This document shows positions 14,301 to 23,992 of a stretch of DNA of 64,000 bases, in pieces. The translations under genes and the position numbers were made by a program. Where the stretch lies: the NCBI GenBank assembly GCA_949152475.1, contig OX424569.1:25713950-25777949 (forward strand). Reading direction: 5' to 3'. Position 1 is the first letter of the stretch, and each line of letters opens with the position of its first letter. The DNA is from Terebella lapidaria (Eukaryota; Annelida; Polychaeta; Terebellida; Terebellidae). Below the pieces are notes generated by a model. It did no database searches. It saw only the letters and a list, made by a program, of their open reading frames with translations, and was not told where the DNA came from.

Positions 14301-17300
14301 CCCTTGGTCTTCTTGCCTGTCCCAGACCCCGCCGACTTCCCAAGCAAAGCCTTGGCCATAGCCTCATCCCGGAGATGTTCCCGCATGACGGAAATATCCG
14401 ATCGAGAGAGGTTGGCGTAGGTATAGCCTGAGAAAAGCGGCCTCCCACGTAGCTCAGCGACGTCCGTAGCGGACACGTCAAGCAGACGGAGATCGGCATC
14501 ACGCATGGTGAGATCCAATTGTGCGCCCAGGTGCGCACTGTCACGCTCAGCAGCATGGACCACTCCGGCCAAGACGCCGAGTGCTGCATGAATGTTGGCG
14601 CGACTCCCCTCCTCCAGATCCGCCTCGTCCACAAACTCCTGAACCAAAGTGGTCAGGTGATCCGTCAACGAGAGCTGCCCCATCAATTGATGAGACAGCG
14701 TCTGCCAGTGAGAAAGGCGAGCCTTTTTCACATAAGCTGACCAGACCGTACCCTGCTTCCGGGAAAGCAGGTGAAGGTTAGGGTCTTCGACCGGGACGGA
14801 AGTCTGATGTCCACCCTCGGACTCTACAGTCCGATAGGTGTCGATCGACTCAGGTCGAACACGGCTAGTCGGGAATGTCGACTCCGTACGAGCCACATCC
14901 TTCTTAGCCGTAACTCCCTTGTTGATCTTGTCGAAGGACTTGACCAACGCGGGAGCCACAGGGAGCCGGATCGGCCGACGAACTGGCGCCGACGCGAACC
15001 TACCGGTTCCCCGTGAGGGCCCTGGAGCATCGATCGGCAAGTCCATTCGCCTTGCGACCGACTCCAAAGCCCACCGGAAGTTAGAACCCCCGGCCTGATC
15101 GGAAGTCTCATCCTCCGAGGAGGACGACTCCTGATCAGCTTCCACTCGACCCCCCCGATCGTTGGACCTCACAGGTCCGATCGAAGACCTCGATGACCCC
15201 AAGGGTACATCAAAGGACGGGCGAGGGAATGCCTGCTCAGCGATCGCGCCCGTCCGGCGACTTACATCCGCGTACACAGGACTTGAGTGGTCCTGAGGAA
15301 CGACCCCAGCACCACCCGCCCGATCGTGCTCTGATCGAGGACCAGGAGCACGACCGCCAAGTGAAGACTCCCGATCGCACGAACGATCGAGAGCCTCACC
15401 CCCAAACAAAGGGAACTCTTCCCCCTCGAACCTCGAGATCGAGGACCCGAATGAGCCATCCAAGATGCTCCGCCGATCGAAGCCCGAAGCCTGATCGTCG
15501 CCCACCGAGAGGTCGGACGAAGCCTGAGCCACATCGAAAATCGATGTGGTCTCAGCACCACGGCGCTTAGAGGAAGCACGCTTCCTCTTCTTGGAAGGCC
15601 CAGGGGAAGAGACGACGGACCCCTCCACCTCGATCGGCCCCGACTGAGGGACGACGAAGGTGGAGTGCGGTTCCTTGGCTGCTTTCGCCTTGGCAAGAAC
15701 TGAAACCTTCTTCTTAGAAGATTTCGACTTCTTGCCAGCAGGGGGAGCAAGCTCTCCCTGCGACGAAGGGGCAGCCGAAGAACCGGCCGGGACTCCCTGT
15801 CCAAGCAGGGAAGAGAGACCCGGCAGGAGGGGACCCTGAAGGGACGATAACGACTGTGCAAAGAAGGATTGCACAGCCGCGTTGACCATGTCCTGTGTTA
15901 GCCCCAGGGGCTGGCTAACACCGGACGCAATCTGTGCCGTCACAGGCGGAGTCTCCACCTCCATGGGCGACTGGCGGACTTGCGGAGCCGAAGCTTCCGC
16001 AAGCCTCAAAGCATCCCGACGAGCCAACGAGGCTTCGGAATACTTTGCAGTCGCCTGCACGAAGGAAGAGGGACGCCAGAAACGGCACAGATCACACCTC
16101 AAATCCTCCATAGATACCGGGCCATGGTCTAAACAGTCGAAACACACACTGTGTTTCTCCCCTCCTCGGAGGGTACTGACCAGACACTTCGGGCATGGAC
16201 GTTCGTCCATGGCACCGGTACCAAGGGAGGATTGTGAAGCCATGATCACGAAAGGGAACTAACCACACACAGTAACAGGGCGGGCAAAATACGCAAACCT
16301 GAGACCGCGCTGAAAAAGAACCCTAAGAGGACTACGAATATATAAACTACAGTATACGTATACACAATATATACAGTAGAAAATTAACGTAGAACTATTG
16401 ATAGATGTAAACAACAAGTACACTATCAAGTACGACGGATGGACGATAATAGGGTGAACTGGCTATACAAATCACTGACGATCTAGCAAGTAACAAACTA
16501 TCGACCAATACTTATCCAAATAGACACAAAACGATGTCTATGAACGTGGCAGGTGAAATTCCGTAAGAAGATATCGCAAAAGTCTAGTTTGCAGACTAAA
16601 TTCTACGAATTCACCGGGAACCAAAATCCAAAGCTGCCAAGCAAAAATGGCGGTGGACAGAAAAGTGAAGCTTCTGCGCAGCTGCGCGCGCATATGCGCG
16701 GCGGTTTTGGCGGCAAAAGGAGCGCTCGAGTCATGCAGGCAGACGATCGTGCCTTGCTTTCAGTACGCGAATTTCTATCCAGAACGATCCAAAGGATCGA
16801 AAAGGAGCATGTAGTAGTTTAGATTGGTGATGTATAAAATAAACATGTACATTACCATACAGTATTCGATAACAAACACATTACATGTAAGTGTATGAAA
16901 CACACGGAAAACTGAGAACATGGACAAATGTTATGTATTTTTTTCTTTGGCTTCTGCTCACCCTCAGTCCCAGTTGCCATGGTAACTAAAATCCTGCGGA
17001 TGGGAAACCCTAGTGCCTGAACAGGACACAATAGAGCCTTTGGCTACGATAAATGACTTGAAATGTCAAGAAACACTGCAAGTTCTGCTCAGTTTTCCTT
17101 TCCAATACAGTTCGGAAAATATCCACTTTGCAATATTTCTGCCCTTTCTAAATTCACCAACAAAGTGTATTTGGAAACTGCATATCTCTCTCAGTTGCTG
17201 TTATGGTATGAATTACTATTATGACCATCTGCTTGTAAGAACACAGACACTAAATGTGTACAGGATATACTGGTACTGTGGAAAATGTTGAATGCACCCA

Positions 17301-18129
17301 CATGCAGACCTCTAAACAACAAAAACATGTAGAAAAGCAGTTCTACAAGTAGGCTGCCCCTTTAAATTACAGGTGTTAATTGCACAAGCACACACGATAC
17401 ATGTACATGTCATACCGTATTCATATTTATAGTAATATTTCTCAAATGTATGAAACGCATATACATGAATGTAGCAGTATAGAAAGGTTTGTTGGTTTTG
17501 GAAATGTACATGACCGTGCTGTTTGTTAACACCGATGCATGCAAATCTACAGTTAACATATAAGTTTAGCCACTACAGACAACTTCTGCAATAACTTGAC
17601 ATAAATTTATTTATTCACCCTCAAAGCTGTATATTTATATTTGCCTCGGCATGTATGTACCTGATTTAGATTTTCGCATAAGAGATGTCCGATATTTTGG
17701 ACGTTTCTCAACTTCTCGCGTATCGAGCACGACCTTTTCCGTGGGTGTCCGCGCTTTTTCCCCGTTCTCCAACTCGATTTCCCCGAAACATCCCTCGGAA
17801 TCGTTCTCCGTTTCCACGGGAACCGTTTGTTTATTATCTCCTTGCTGCAGTACGGCATTTGACCGAGATTTAACCGTTTTTCTGTCGCTGAAACCCTCAT
17901 CCTCCGATGAAAAGTCTGAATCTCCAGTGTAGATTAGTTTGAGGTAAGCGGGATAGTTTTTGGAGCCTTCCTTGACCATAGACTCGATCTTCTCCCTCGT
18001 GGATTTTTTGTTGCGGATTTTTGCACGGACAGGTGACGAGAGGAAGTCGTGGTGGCGGGGTGAGGATTGGACTCCGTTCTCATGCCGTTCCAGGGCTATA
18101 TCCTGGAGAATTGCGGAGATACTCGCCAT
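5397..18129 (-). CDS. TPD52: TPD52 family protein (tumor protein D52-like), eight exons
   Basis: TPD52-family proteins are small coiled-coil adaptors that self-associate and act in vesicle trafficking. Exons on the minus strand: 17661-18129, 9748-9881, 9325-9473, 8454-8513, 7283-7342, 6789-6857, 6527-6587 and 5397-5525. All phases agree and sum to 376 aa. Signatures: an acidic segment EDSFYDTIETSS, then the coiled coil RLEEEWKADLAR-LEEEINTLRTVLSAK and ELKRNLG, then KTNSAF...SKKFGDMRNS and TFKSFEEKVGG, matching the family core in order. The 157-residue Lys/Ser/Glu-rich first exon (MASISAILQDIALERH...) does not look like vertebrate N-termini and may be lineage-specific. Exons 4 and 5 are 60-bp duplicates. 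Intron 1 (9882-17660) carries a 6.4-kb DIRS element. The paralogue (D52, D53 or D54) cannot be assigned, so the symbol is at family level. Confidence 0.9.
7283..7342 (-). other. TPD52 duplicated cassette exon 5 (60 bp, phase 2-2)
   Basis: Bounded by CAG|G and GC|GTGAGT. It encodes a segment beginning VQKTNEKLTQITD, aligning residue for residue with exon 4 (shared K/R-T-N-E, K-L, I-T). Its donor is close to the consensus. A nuclear-receptor-like run of AGGTCA words lies just upstream in the intron. Confidence 0.8.
8454..8513 (-). other. TPD52 duplicated cassette exon 4 (60 bp, phase 2-2)
   Basis: Bounded by TAG|A and GC|GTAAGT. It encodes a segment beginning VRRTNESFSKLND, which aligns with the optional exon of vertebrate TPD52L proteins (VKTSEKLGEWNEK type). 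It has the same length and phase as exon 5, 1.1 kb downstream. Skipping, single use or joint use of exons 4 and 5 would all keep the frame. Confidence 0.8.
10507..10675 (+). repeat. DIRS left inverted terminal repeat
   Basis: A 169-bp sequence beginning CTAAACTACTACATGCTCC is, by eye, a perfect reverse complement of 16654-16822. It contains several CGATCG and GCGC words and a short palindrome at the GCATATGCGCGC stretch. Confidence 0.92.
10737..10840. repeat. DIRS internal complementary region
   Basis: 10737-10797 is the reverse complement of 10459-10519 (left outer end), and 10798-10840 is the reverse complement of 16802-16844 (right outer end). The join GGGAA|GTTT therefore predicts the circle junction AAAC|TTCCC. 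This region is the hallmark of DIRS replication, thought to help complete the ends through a circular intermediate. Confidence 0.92.
10972..11023 (-). other. Candidate transposon-derived alternative first exon
   Basis: Inside the DIRS 3' region a minus-strand ATG opens 17 codons (MGEEEIRACRRQAIAPL) and runs into CTAG|GTGAGT, a near-consensus donor in phase 1. TPD52 exon 2 needs exactly phase 1, so splicing would give an in-frame alternative N-terminus. It could equally be chance; no transcript evidence is available. Confidence 0.25.
11138..12290 (-). pseudogene. DIRS tyrosine recombinase, interrupted by one stop codon
   Basis: This is the integrase of the element. The N-terminal core-binding domain (KTYEAKWRVFVRWC, FLCYLFDRLNLKPTTIEGYRS) runs to a TAG at 11756-11758, in the stretch that links it to the catalytic domain. 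After the stop the same frame continues with the catalytic domain: LASGRRRSDV (first Arg), HQIRH (His-x-x-Arg), GMW and FIGFY (Trp and nucleophile Tyr). The active-site residues are thus intact and a single in-frame stop is the only lesion seen. The frame is open further upstream to 13999, but that part is mostly the shadow of the RT frame. Read-through cannot be excluded. Confidence 0.85.
12037..14634 (-). CDS. DIRS reverse transcriptase / RNase H polyprotein
   Basis: Open frame of up to 865 codons; conserved sequence starts near 14130, right after the gag stop, so translation probably needs frameshifting or internal initiation. The reverse transcriptase (about residues 240-470) shows FLVPKKTGGWRPVFDLSNLN, SIDVKDAYLHVPI, LPFGVATAPYVFT and the catalytic YIDDW. 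RNase H (about 545-670) keeps its acidic residues in FTDAS, ELRAV, VFTDNS and ADALSR. A following segment (about 675-760; DLFATSRNHKLPVYFSPLP, AYPP, LVAPCWPMQAWFP) resembles the methyltransferase-like region described in many DIRS elements, though this is inferred. The C-terminal quarter overlaps the recombinase frame. Confidence 0.9.
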   Translation of the reverse strand: MWTRRIWRRGVAPTFMQHSASWPEWSMLLSVTVRTWAHNWISPCVMPISVCLTCPLRTSLSYVGGRFSQAIPTPTSLDRIFPSCGNISGMRLWPRLCLGSRRGLGQARRPRVRSLPNLRHHMHPLLRSRPFGGRSLPLPRGMASVEAKGVDASRAKGKLLVRSDSLRESVGSVEGSVLSEFDLPQPGPVGGHLTQFVRNWSDLASSDNSVVAWVKFGLTFRWEAGKPPIRPKAWFFPVPGDREKFQILQHVVQQLLEKRAIEVVKDERGFYSLIFLVPKKTGGWRPVFDLSNLNKFLIIPRFKMESALFVQKALSKGKWAVSIDVKDAYLHVPIHPADRRYLKFAFEGSVYQFRVLPFGVATAPYVFTRIVRTMAARFRSVGIQFHHYIDDWLIIADSPSQAIEQSGFVLRLATSLGWIPNWAKSHLSPTQRFEYVGVDYDLERGVALPPRKRVLKAIAAMEVALTQSSITARQFLSIIGLLASMEKQVPFGRCFLRPIQWCLALQWRILTDRLDQVVSVDDRAREAMHWWRDHRNLFRGMPLAEYLPDRTFFTDASELAWGAHMDEHELSAVWNTSERALHINVLELRAVRRAFEIWGPQSPPGTKWLVFTDNSTVVAHINKQGGTRSSQLCLEAECLIRFAFKYRLFIRARHLPGHRNVLADALSRPDKIIGTEWSLHPGVFRRVCQAFGTPNIDLFATSRNHKLPVYFSPLPESEALAVDAMSQSWDGMFGYAYPPTRFLTEVLHKVARSQCEILLVAPCWPMQAWFPLLLSLLIDVPRVFPIEDRLLKQPGRDIFHDSVHVLKLHVWRLSSDPSRRQDFLSRCPYISRERIGDPPLKRMRLNGEYSYVGVTEGALIRSLPL
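14144..16243 (-). CDS. DIRS gag-like protein
   Basis: An open frame of about 699 aa starts at ATG 16243; an upstream in-frame GTG at 16249 is not needed. The N-terminus has Cys pairs CPKC, CFDCLDH and CDLC, a likely zinc-binding knuckle. A long low-complexity Ser/Pro/Gly/Arg-rich middle follows, then a more ordered segment (about residues 500-630), and a basic Lys/Gly/Gln-rich tail that could bind nucleic acid. It is the first frame of the element, about 400 bp inside the right terminal repeat, and overlaps the pol frame by about 490 bp. The gag assignment rests on position and basic tail, because DIRS gags are poorly conserved. Confidence 0.75.
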   Translation of the reverse strand: MASQSSLGTGAMDERPCPKCLVSTLRGGEKHSVCFDCLDHGPVSMEDLRCDLCRFWRPSSFVQATAKYSEASLARRDALRLAEASAPQVRQSPMEVETPPVTAQIASGVSQPLGLTQDMVNAAVQSFFAQSLSSLQGPLLPGLSSLLGQGVPAGSSAAPSSQGELAPPAGKKSKSSKKKVSVLAKAKAAKEPHSTFVVPQSGPIEVEGSVVSSPGPSKKRKRASSKRRGAETTSIFDVAQASSDLSVGDDQASGFDRRSILDGSFGSSISRFEGEEFPLFGGEALDRSCDRESSLGGRAPGPRSEHDRAGGAGVVPQDHSSPVYADVSRRTGAIAEQAFPRPSFDVPLGSSRSSIGPVRSNDRGGRVEADQESSSSEDETSDQAGGSNFRWALESVARRMDLPIDAPGPSRGTGRFASAPVRRPIRLPVAPALVKSFDKINKGVTAKKDVARTESTFPTSRVRPESIDTYRTVESEGGHQTSVPVEDPNLHLLSRKQGTVWSAYVKKARLSHWQTLSHQLMGQLSLTDHLTTLVQEFVDEADLEEGSRANIHAALGVLAGVVHAAERDSAHLGAQLDLTMRDADLRLLDVSATDVAELRGRPLFSGYTYANLSRSDISVMREHLRDEAMAKALLGKSAGSGTGKKTKGQKPAQPQAPHAPASTQPPFRGAQPPPPQGDGKRGGKGGGRFKGKGKASGKK
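16654..16822 (-). repeat. DIRS right inverted terminal repeat (5' end of element)
   Basis: Reverse complement of 10507-10675. It lies at the upstream end of the element's coding strand, so it is the expected promoter region of the retrotransposon. The terminal repeat boundary is GTAGTAGTTTAG, followed by the 22-bp outer end 16823-16844. Confidence 0.92.
16973..16986. promoter_or_regulatory. X-box (RFX-type) palindrome in TPD52 intron 1
   Basis: GTTGCCATGGTAAC fits the RFX X-box consensus. It lies 0.67 kb after the end of TPD52 exon 1 and 130 bp from the DIRS element. Function is only inferred from the motif. Confidence 0.35.
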
Positions 18130-21100
18130 TGTCGATTGAGAAAGACTGTTCCAAGCTTTACAGCTTTTTTCCTTTCGTTTCCTAATGCCTTTGAAGATGG
18201 GCGAGGGGGTGGGGGTGGGGGGTTAAGGTGTACCCTATGTCCAACAGTTTAGAAATACTCACATAGAACATACATGTTCAATAGTACATGGTGAACATGG
18301 AATATATATGTAGGTGGATTCACACACTGTCGATCTTATCATGTTCATAACCGTCGATAACAGATGCAATGTTCTCTTGAACTATTCCAAGATCATCAAG
18401 GTTGCACTATCCAAAAGGTCATCATTTAAAGCCCAGTCCAGATAAGCTGTACTTATGAGTGGTCATGCTTATGTGTTGCTCCACATCTGGATATACATGT
18501 ACTCCCATGCTTATGGAAGAACTATCCCTACAGTAGCTGGTTGCTTGCAAAAGGCCAAGCTGATCGGCTACTTCTAAGTACATGTGAAATGGGCGAAAGA
18601 TAATCAGATCGGATGGAAATATGGCCCCTCGTGGCAAACAACTTTTTTCCTTTTCTCGCTTTGCGTTCCCCGGCAAATGTTGAACTGTAGCTTTGAGAGT
18701 GGTCGACAGAGGAAATTAACTCCCATCCACTAGCTGAAAACCGTCTGCCTTACTTCCAAAACACGGGAAAAATATTATTTTCATTCCATAATTGGTTCAG
18801 GAAATGGAATTTCAAGCAGGAAAAATGTCCCAGTAAAATGATAAGTAGGGCGAAATCGCAAATATTTATATGTGGATTAAATCCATCGCACCCAAGTTGG
18901 TTTCGCGGTCTATGTTGGTCCAACAAATTCTCCAAATCTCTCCCGGAATCACAGTTTGACTCAGTGATGTTTACAAAGATGTCCCCTGGCTCCAATTGGA
19001 TGCTTCGAGAACTGTCTGGAGTTTGTTCACAACTGTATGCGGCTCATGGCTCCTACTGATCAATATGCATTAGGCAGTTCATGTACATGTACAAATGAAA
19101 AACATCGTAACTGGGACAAAATCACATCCGTGACTCAACGCTTCCCGCCAGCCAGTTCAGTGCAGGGTAACCAACCAGTAGTTCTAAGTGAGACATCCAA
19201 TTCTCCCTATAATCCTCATGGCTCATCTGTTTCTATGGTGACGTTTTTCTTTGGCGGTATGCACCCCTTACAACGACGAGAATTGTCCATCATCGCATCA
19301 ATGATGTCCGTCTGCCTCACTCGCGTCTATATCTCATCTGGTATTCCATGCGATATTTGGTAAGTGAGATCAACGAAATACCGAGTAACTGTCCCTTTCA
19401 TCTGACACTATAAGGACAAACGCCGACGACTATTTTCATCGCGAGGCTCCTATCTGGACAAAAACCGACATCACATAAATGTCCGAACACTGAAAGCATG
19501 TGCCTTTGTTGTCCACAAATTCCCCGACACTCTTGAGACGAACCACCGGTGCTTCCCGAATAAACGCGTAAATATTAATTCACAGTGCCGTTGTGACATT
19601 TTCCATTCCCCTACGTGCTACAATTCCGTGTTCTCCATGCGATGCCGACCAGGGAGCAGGAAGAACTGAAACGATGAGGTTGTCTGGTGTCCGCAAGTGG
19701 GGATGGGGGTGGGGTGTTATTTCTGTCCGATATTGATTAGTCTGGGGTCCATGGACTGGATTACCCCCTGTATCTTGTTGGGCTCTCCCCCCTTAGCCCC
19801 CTCCCTTCACCCCCCCCCCCCATGCCACCCATCCCTTCACCCCCTACAGCCCTCCTTCCCACCACTAGAAATACCCCTTTTCCCTGTCCCCACAAGCCAT
19901 AATACAACTCTGAAGGCATAGTCAATATCAGGTTCGTTCCATTCCTGATGGCAGTGGGGTGGCGGGAGGGGTGGACGGGGACTGGCTTAGGGCTCTGTCA
20001 TCTTTCATTTAGTCCGCTATGACAAGAGAGAAAACCCGGAGGAATCATAGCGCAAGAGTTTATGACTGATGGTGGGAGATATAAGTTTATACAGCCCCAA
20101 GAGAATCACACTGTCCACTGATTTTCCGGGAATCAAATCATGGCTGGTTGATCAAAAGACATCCACATGCACATCCATATAAGCGATAGAGATTCCCGGA
20201 AGAGCAAAGCACATGATATACATACATATACTAGTATCAGTCACACTCCCGATAGGATTTTGAACTGACTTCAAATTTTGGACATGATGGTAGAGCCAAT
20301 AATATTCTAGACATGAACAATGAGTGGGTTGACACTGTGCAATTTCTACAGTCGCCCAAGATTAACTGTATTTTGCATATGATGGGTACTTTACATTACG
20401 GATATATTCATGAGTCTTCAAAAACATTTAAGACAATTTTTCAAAATCTTTGATCATACAAAGTACATGTATGATTTTATCAGACTCACCGCCACCGTGT
20501 CTTGGCGTCTTTGACGCTGTTTGGTTGTTGTTTTCAGAACTCTCAGTGTTACCCATTTCTGGTGTCAGTACAACTTTTTATCGACTCTTCTCTGTATTTT
20601 CCTGGGTTTTCTTTTGCATGTAAATATACGTGTACTAGCAGAAAGTAATATTCCTTTTATCTGTATTGATTATTTGAAAGGTTGCAATATCCTGGATATA
20701 TTAAATACGATCTGGTCAGGTTTCTCTCAAATTTCGTGTACATTTCATACATGTAGTTTACTTCAAAATGAAGTGCAGATGTACCAAAACCTAAATGCAT
20801 CACATACAGTGCATATGTAGCAGAGATGCATTAGTTGTAACCAGGGCATGACGCTTTACAAAAGAAGATGCGAGTTGACCTCAACTTCAGGTAGCTGAGA
20901 CCTGACAATAGGGTGTGTAAAAATTCTAAGTGTTGAATGTGAAAAGTTTTTATTTAGACCTGCATCTCAGTTTGTGCTTCAGCGACCATGAAATGCTACT
21001 CCATTATATTCGTATTGTATTTTATTAAGAGCTGACCTTAGCAGTATATTCATCGCTATCATAATGAAAATTTATTCTACTATATTTGCTCTATACATGT

Positions 21101-21530
21101 ACATGTACATGTATGTTGGGATATATCCATGTATGTTCGATGTACATCAATTTTGGTTTGATTTCAGACACATCAATAAAATATGTGCATCCGTCAATCG
21201 ATAATATCGTCAGAAGTCTGATCATGATCACGCTAAAGGTGAACTAGACGCTTCCGGTCGCCTACGACCGCTTGGGTGTATCCCCCGTAGCACTATCATT
21301 CCTTTTGCCCCAAATATATTACATGTACTAATAAGTGTGAAAAACTAGAACAAGGGAGAGAGAAGATTACCAGAGAAATGTAAAATCTTGGGCCACAACT
21401 GTTCTTTTTTCCGACCAAAATTGCTGCATTAATCTTTCAAGGTTATTGAAGGGCGATTTCAAGATCACCACTGAAACCATTGCATATGAATGTTCATTTC
21501 GACATGTTCGATAACAAAAACGAAATCACA
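18130..21530. other. Upstream region of TPD52; no gene seen
   Basis: Contains the presumptive TPD52 promoter just above 18129 (no TATA box seen; a G-rich run at 18193-18222), a C-rich tract at about 19779-19865, and short frames without recognisable domains. No conserved coding sequence was found on either strand. Confidence 0.5.
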
Positions 21531-21905
21531 GCCAGATCAAACTTTTCACCTAAAATTATATTTCAACTCAGGATTTTTGACATACTTGGTTCCAAGTTGA
21601 AATTATAAGTAAAAATTGACCAAAACTGCATTTCAAGATCATGAAATTGGAGCCAGATCGAACTTTTCACCATAAGTTATATATCAACTCATAATATGTG
21701 TCAAACTTGTTTCCAAGTTGAAATTCAAAGTAAAAGTTGACCAAAACTGCATTTCAAGATGACGAAATTGGAGCCAGATTGAACTTTTTACTATAAGTTA
21801 TATTTTGACTCATAATATGTATCAAACGTGGTTTCAAGTTGAAATTCAGAGTAAAAGTTGACCAAAACTGCATTTCAAGATGATGAAATTGGAGCCAGAT
21901 CAATG
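21531..21905. repeat. Tandem repeat, about 121-bp unit, three copies
   Basis: Units start at GCCAGAT near 21531, 21652, 21772 and 21893 (the last one truncated). Each unit carries the same pieces in order: AACTTTT, TTCCAAGTTGAAATT, AAGTAAAA-TTGACC and CTGCATTTCAAGAT. Copies differ by scattered substitutions. Confidence 0.85.
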
Positions 21906-22159
21906 TTTTAGTAAAAATAATGTTAACTTATTCAGTTACACCCAGATATCTCTACTGGACAAAATCTTTACCTTGTTGAGCTCAATAATAAATGTTTCTC
22001 GTCTTAACTATTATTACTCTCATTCCACAACTTGTGCTGCAACCAATGTACATTCCGAAACATGTTACAAACATTAACAACATTAGCCTGTAATGTACCT
22101 CCAATGATCAATCTGTATGTATCATATGTAAATAGTGTAATGCAGCAGCACGAATAAAT

Positions 22160-22180
22160 TCTATCTATCTATCTATCTAT
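22160..22180. repeat. (CTAT)n microsatellite after AATAAATT
   Basis: CGAATAAATT followed by five CTAT units. This AATAAAT-plus-tetranucleotide tail resembles the 3' tail of a non-LTR retroelement or SINE, but no body could be identified upstream. Confidence 0.6.
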
Positions 22181-22197
22181 TGATATCAATGATAGAT

Positions 22198-22490
22198 TAA
22201 CTAGCAAAAATAATGTTAACTTATTTGGTTACAGCCATAAAATCTCTACTGGACAGAACCTTTACCTTGTTGAGCCCAATAATAAATATTTCTTGTCTTA
22301 ACTATTTTTATTGTGGTCGTTAATAGACTTAACTAGTAATAATAAGGCTAACTTATTCGGTTACACTCATGAAATCTGTACTGGACAAAACTTTCACCTT
22401 GTTGAGCGTAATAATAAATGTTTCTCATCTTAACTATTTTAATTGTGGTCAATAATAGACTTAACTAGTAAAATTAAGGTTAACTTATTC
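22198..22490. repeat. Tandem repeat, about 134-bp unit, with an outlying copy at 21905
   Basis: The unit with GTTAACTTATTCGGTTACA, TACTGGACA, ACCTTGTTGAGC and AATAATAAATGTTTCTC recurs at about 21910, 22208, 22340 and (partly) 22475. The (CTAT)n tract splits the first copy from the rest, suggesting a later insertion. Confidence 0.8.
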
Positions 22491-22649
22491 GATAATATCG
22501 ATCTGTTTTCACTAAAAACATCAGTTCTCTATTCTGAACAAGAATCCAGTGCTATTTGTTTTCCTAGTACAGGGTATTGGATTGATCACAGTTCAATGTT
22601 CAAGTCGGCATTTTAATGGTCGTAATAAGTTAGTCCGTTAACTAGTTAA

Positions 22650-23040
22650 TATTTATTCGATCATTCTGAAAAACGATAGGTTTCGTGTGAGGGCCTTTCT
22701 CTTCGAGTCTGTGCGATTTCATCATCATTCATTGAAAACTCCCACCCGTAGAGCGTTCACAAGCCATGTGTGTTAAACAGGCTAATTCGAGCACAAAATG
22801 TGTCGCCAATCGGCCAATTTGGTTGCTATGGCAACCAAAATCGATTGGTGTCGGGATCTTACCATAAGATGTGTCTGCATAAAAAATTATTAGAATCGGA
22901 TAAGATTTGCAACCTGTAGCGCGTTCACAAGAAAGTGTCTGCGGACGCGGACGCGGGCGCGGACGCGGACGCGGCGGCGGCGGCGCGACGATCGTAAATC
23001 CATAGTATCCTCCGAACTTTGTTCGGGGGATACAATAAAT
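22650..23040. repeat. Dispersed repeat with X-box palindrome and (GACGCG)n tract
   Basis: The block contains CGTTCACAAG twice (about 22753 and 22922), a palindromic GGTTGCTATGGCAACC at 22821-22836, a GC-only run of GACGCG/GGCGGC at 22941-22988, and a terminal hairpin GTATCCTCCGAAC...GTTCGGGGGATAC. The order of these parts looks like a non-coding dispersed element. No frame is conserved. Confidence 0.55.
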
Positions 23041-23757
23041 AGAATATTACCATTGGCCTACTTTTACCCTCTCAAATGAAGAGAAGCAAACACCCTATAA
23101 AAAGTTGTATATCAGTTTTATACACTCAACATTCTCAGTGTTGTTTTATGAATGGAATAAAATTGCCTGGGGAAATTTTAACGCTAGTCACTTTAGTTTA
23201 CGGGTTCCCTCTGTCTTGTAAGAGTAAACAAACACTCGTCAACAAAAGTACCATACTTTGATCTACACTTATAAGTCGGTTCAAGGTGTTCCATACATGT
23301 ATTGGATACATGTGGTCTATTATTTGCATAGTTTGTAGAATTGATTTACCAAGGCATAGCATTGACACTAAACGCCAACGAATACCATGAATACATGTAA
23401 TGCTATTTCTCAATGGGAAAGGTTGTAAATACATTTATGTATATTGTACATGTATGAGACCAATACTGTTACAAGGAGATCACAGTGTGTGACTTTACAT
23501 TGCAGTTTGATCATAATGTACACAAAATTTGAGTGAAATGCAAAGTGATATATGCACGAGTAGGTGCATACATGTATTGGATACATGTGGTCTTCATAGC
23601 ACTCACGTGCATGTACAGTCATAATGTATGTATAACATATATGTTATGTCTATACATATCTACCTACATCATAGAGCTCCAATGGAGTTCTATGCCTACA
23701 TCATGTACATGAACATGCATCAAGATTAAGTTATTGGTATGCTGTGTAAATTTAACA
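23040..23757. other. Intergenic; short direct repeat, no gene seen
   Basis: A 27-bp direct repeat around CATACATGTATTGGATACAT occurs at about 23292 and 23569. Otherwise AT-rich with ACATGTAC-type words. Confidence 0.5.
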
Positions 23758-23759
23758 TA

Positions 23760-23990
23760 CCCTTATAGTAGCACGGGGAGCCAAACACTGAATTATATAC
23801 CTATAGCCTTCAATAGCCTTGCTTATGATTCAAATAACATAAATATGTGGATTGGAACACTCCAAAGATATTATTAGAAAGATATGAAGTGAATTAGAAG
23901 GTTACGAAAAAGCGAATATTTTTATGGAGAGAGGGGGGAGCTCTACTATTAGCATGATTAGGGTGCATGCTACTATTAGGACCAGTATGG
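23760..23990 (-). mobile_element. MITE-like element, copy 1 (CCGTATT..CTAATAG family)
   Basis: Inverted copy of the element at 26855-27148. It shares the TACTATTAGGACC end, the GGGGGAGCTCTACTATTAG stretch and the interior around AAGATATGAAGTGAATTA. Its left terminus has a short deletion. Flanked by TA at 23758-23759 and 23991-23992. Confidence 0.7.
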
Positions 23991-23992
23991 TA

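Larger units (their letters stand above)
10459..16844 (-). mobile_element. Complete DIRS-type tyrosine-recombinase retrotransposon
   Basis: The 6,386-bp element lies in TPD52 intron 1 in the same orientation as the gene. It carries the full DIRS architecture: inverted terminal repeats (10507-10675 and 16654-16822), unique outer ends (10459-10506; 16823-16844), and an internal complementary region (10737-10840). The two halves of that region are exact reverse complements of the two outer ends joined together. Inside, on the minus strand, are a gag-like frame, an overlapping RT/RNase H frame and an overlapping tyrosine recombinase frame. No target duplication is evident, as expected for integration by a recombinase. 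The recombinase frame has one in-frame TAG; the other frames are open, so the copy is young. Confidence 0.92.

Noticed and set aside
18750..19363. Short frames upstream of TPD52
   Set aside because: No domain, no continuing exon with matching phase, and similar frames occur by chance elsewhere.
22822..22835. Second X-box palindrome as a gene-regulatory site
   Set aside because: It sits inside what looks like a dispersed repeat ending in a (GACGCG)n tract, with no gene start nearby.
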